From: Motacilla alba alba
Lineage: Eukaryota > Chordata > Aves > Passeriformes > Motacillidae
Length of the DNA stretch: 64,000 nt
Direction of reading: 5' to 3'
Assembly (NCBI RefSeq): GCF_015832195.1
Contig: NC_052017.1
Coordinates: 82,337,801-82,401,800 of the forward strand
The position numbers and the translations under genes are program-made. Under the pieces are notes generated by a model, which was not told the DNA's origin, did not search any database, and saw only the letters and a program-made list of their open reading frames with translations. This document shows positions 62,596 through 64,000 of the stretch, piece by piece; position 1 is the stretch's first letter; every line of letters begins with the position of its first letter.

Positions 62596-64000
62596 CAGCA
62601 ATGAGCTGCCTACATAATTTTAAACTTTGTTTCAATTGCAGAAATTTATACATCACTGAGAGATGCAGTACTCTTTTAGTGAATGACCTACAGACTCACC
62701 TGTGGAAGATTTGGGCATGCAAGTTCAAGTTCTCCATCATAAGATAATTATGTAACAAATCTCACTCAAACAGAGTTGTCCCAACTTCTGTGTGCAGAGT
62801 TTATGTCATGATATTCTTGAAAAAAATTGCGGCTTACTCTCTTTTCTCAGATAATTATTTCTCAGTGTCTAATTTTCCTCTCTATTTATCTGTGTACTAA
62901 TGCACTCCAGGATCCCATTCCCTACTCTTTTTTGTCTCATAGGAGGACTGCTTAAGTCTACAGTGTCACAGAGCAGCTAGTAGTATTTAGTGACCTCCTG
63001 CTCTATTAGATGGAAATTGATTTTCCTCTTCCAGGCAAGTGAAAAATCCATAATGTGCTCCATCAACTTTGTTTGTGCAGCAGCACTGGCAACTGAAGGT
63101 ACAGGTGAAGACACAGTTCTTTCAGACATCATAAATGACAGTATCTTTTCTCAACATCACAGTAAGCACACTGCAGGAAAATATTTCTCCAGCAGTTTGC
63201 AGTAAACCTGGTAAGGACCTGTTGGCTGGCATTTGTCGGGCAATGTGTTGCTGAATTCCTCCAATTACATTTCACAACTGTGAAGTCTTCTGTGAAAAAA
63301 AGTTACATTATATGGCCACAAATAATAAAATCTGCTTGCAGGCCATTGCCCCCAAACTTAATTGGAGAAATATTATCCAAAGAGTAGTGCGCAGTGGTGC
63401 TTCTGTGGATAGAAAGCCAAAGCTGATACATTCTTATGATAACAGCAATTTACCTACTCAGCCACAGAAATTAAATAATAATAATCATTATTTATGATAA
63501 GTCATTGCAAATAAGTATTCAATACAATAAGATCAAGTACTGCCACATCTTTGGGAATTTTCAATTTCTATCTGGACAGCAGTGCTTTCTGAGCACTCCT
63601 TCATTTTAGGGGTGCTGTTCCTGGGTTCAGGATGCATAGTTTTTACCTCTCTTTTCTTCTGTGAGCCTGAAACATTTAAACTAGGATTAAGAATGACCAA
63701 AAATATTAGCACTCAAGTATTACTGTAATGCTTCTTTCTTTGACCTTACTTTTGTTTGCAGAAGCTCAAAAGCAATTAGTAGCTGTAGAATATGTTCACT
63801 CAGATCCAATATAACCTCTTTTTATGTGAGGAGAGGGAATGGAGTGGAACTTGGTCACCATAGCTCACCTTGATGGGTGCCTAGATGTACAAGGTATTCA
63901 GACATCACAGTCTTGGCTGCAGTGTTAGAACCTGCATAGAATACAATCAAGCTAAAAAAGAAGTGGGAAGTGGAGTACACAGACACATTAACACCAAGGG
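62596..64000. other. Non-coding DNA, one weak exon-like segment
   Basis: No gene was recognised. A segment at 63035-63104 has a pyrimidine tract plus AG before it and CAG/GTGAAG after it, with an open frame across; this is discussed as a finding. AAT-rich simple sequence lies at 63473-63492. Confidence 0.5.

Noticed and set aside
1..64000. CRISPR arrays, bacterial operons, tRNA or rRNA genes, mitochondrial insertions, intact viral genes
   Set aside because: Looked for and not seen. Direct repeats here lack regular spacers, no cloverleaf with intact box A/B was noticed, and no organellar or intact viral coding sequence was recognised.

Overview
The window looks like AT-rich nuclear DNA from a bird, probably a passerine, and holds no gene I can recognise. 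The organism call rests on the repeats. There are at least ten CR1 LINE fragments with the avian 3' signature (GGTTGGAA...GACC and the ATTCTATGATTCT-type terminus, in both orientations), and two solo endogenous-retrovirus LTRs of avian type. Between them lie A-rich CAAAA-type tracts and ordinary microsatellites. Nothing suggests a bacterial, plasmid or phage source: no open frame exceeds 162 codons, and the longest is only a tandem repeat.

Layout. 1-5 kb: unique AT-rich DNA with a 28-bp perfect palindrome near the left edge and a CR1 3' scrap at 1.6 kb. 5-7 kb: a poly-T run, a CR1 tail, a cluster of GATA-bearing inverted repeats and a 42-bp minisatellite. 7-11.7 kb: unique DNA with a pyrimidine tract. 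11.8-13.2 kb: a repeat cluster of minus-strand solo LTR, A-rich tract and CR1 3' end. 13-29 kb: mostly unique AT-rich DNA with two old CR1 remnants and a 14-bp satellite. 29.0-29.9 kb: a second solo LTR. 30-37 kb: unique DNA with a GC-rich island at 32.3 kb. 37.8-47 kb: several CR1 pieces, including a very old reverse-transcriptase region at 40.0-40.7 kb, plus a 16-bp-arm inverted repeat at 42.3 kb. 51.4-52.6 kb: the longest CR1 copy, with a dead reverse-transcriptase region, next to an imperfect palindrome that may be an old non-autonomous DNA transposon. 53-64 kb: unique DNA with two short in-frame or near-frame tandem duplications and one weak exon-like segment near 63.05 kb.

No genes can be described as working together. 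The window is either intergenic or inside a very long intron, and the sequence alone cannot separate these. The most unusual observations are structural: perfect or near-perfect inverted repeats at 0.36, 5.4, 28.7, 31.8, 42.3 and 52.7 kb. The first two carry paired AGATAA-type motifs. I did not find a convincing undescribed biological system.
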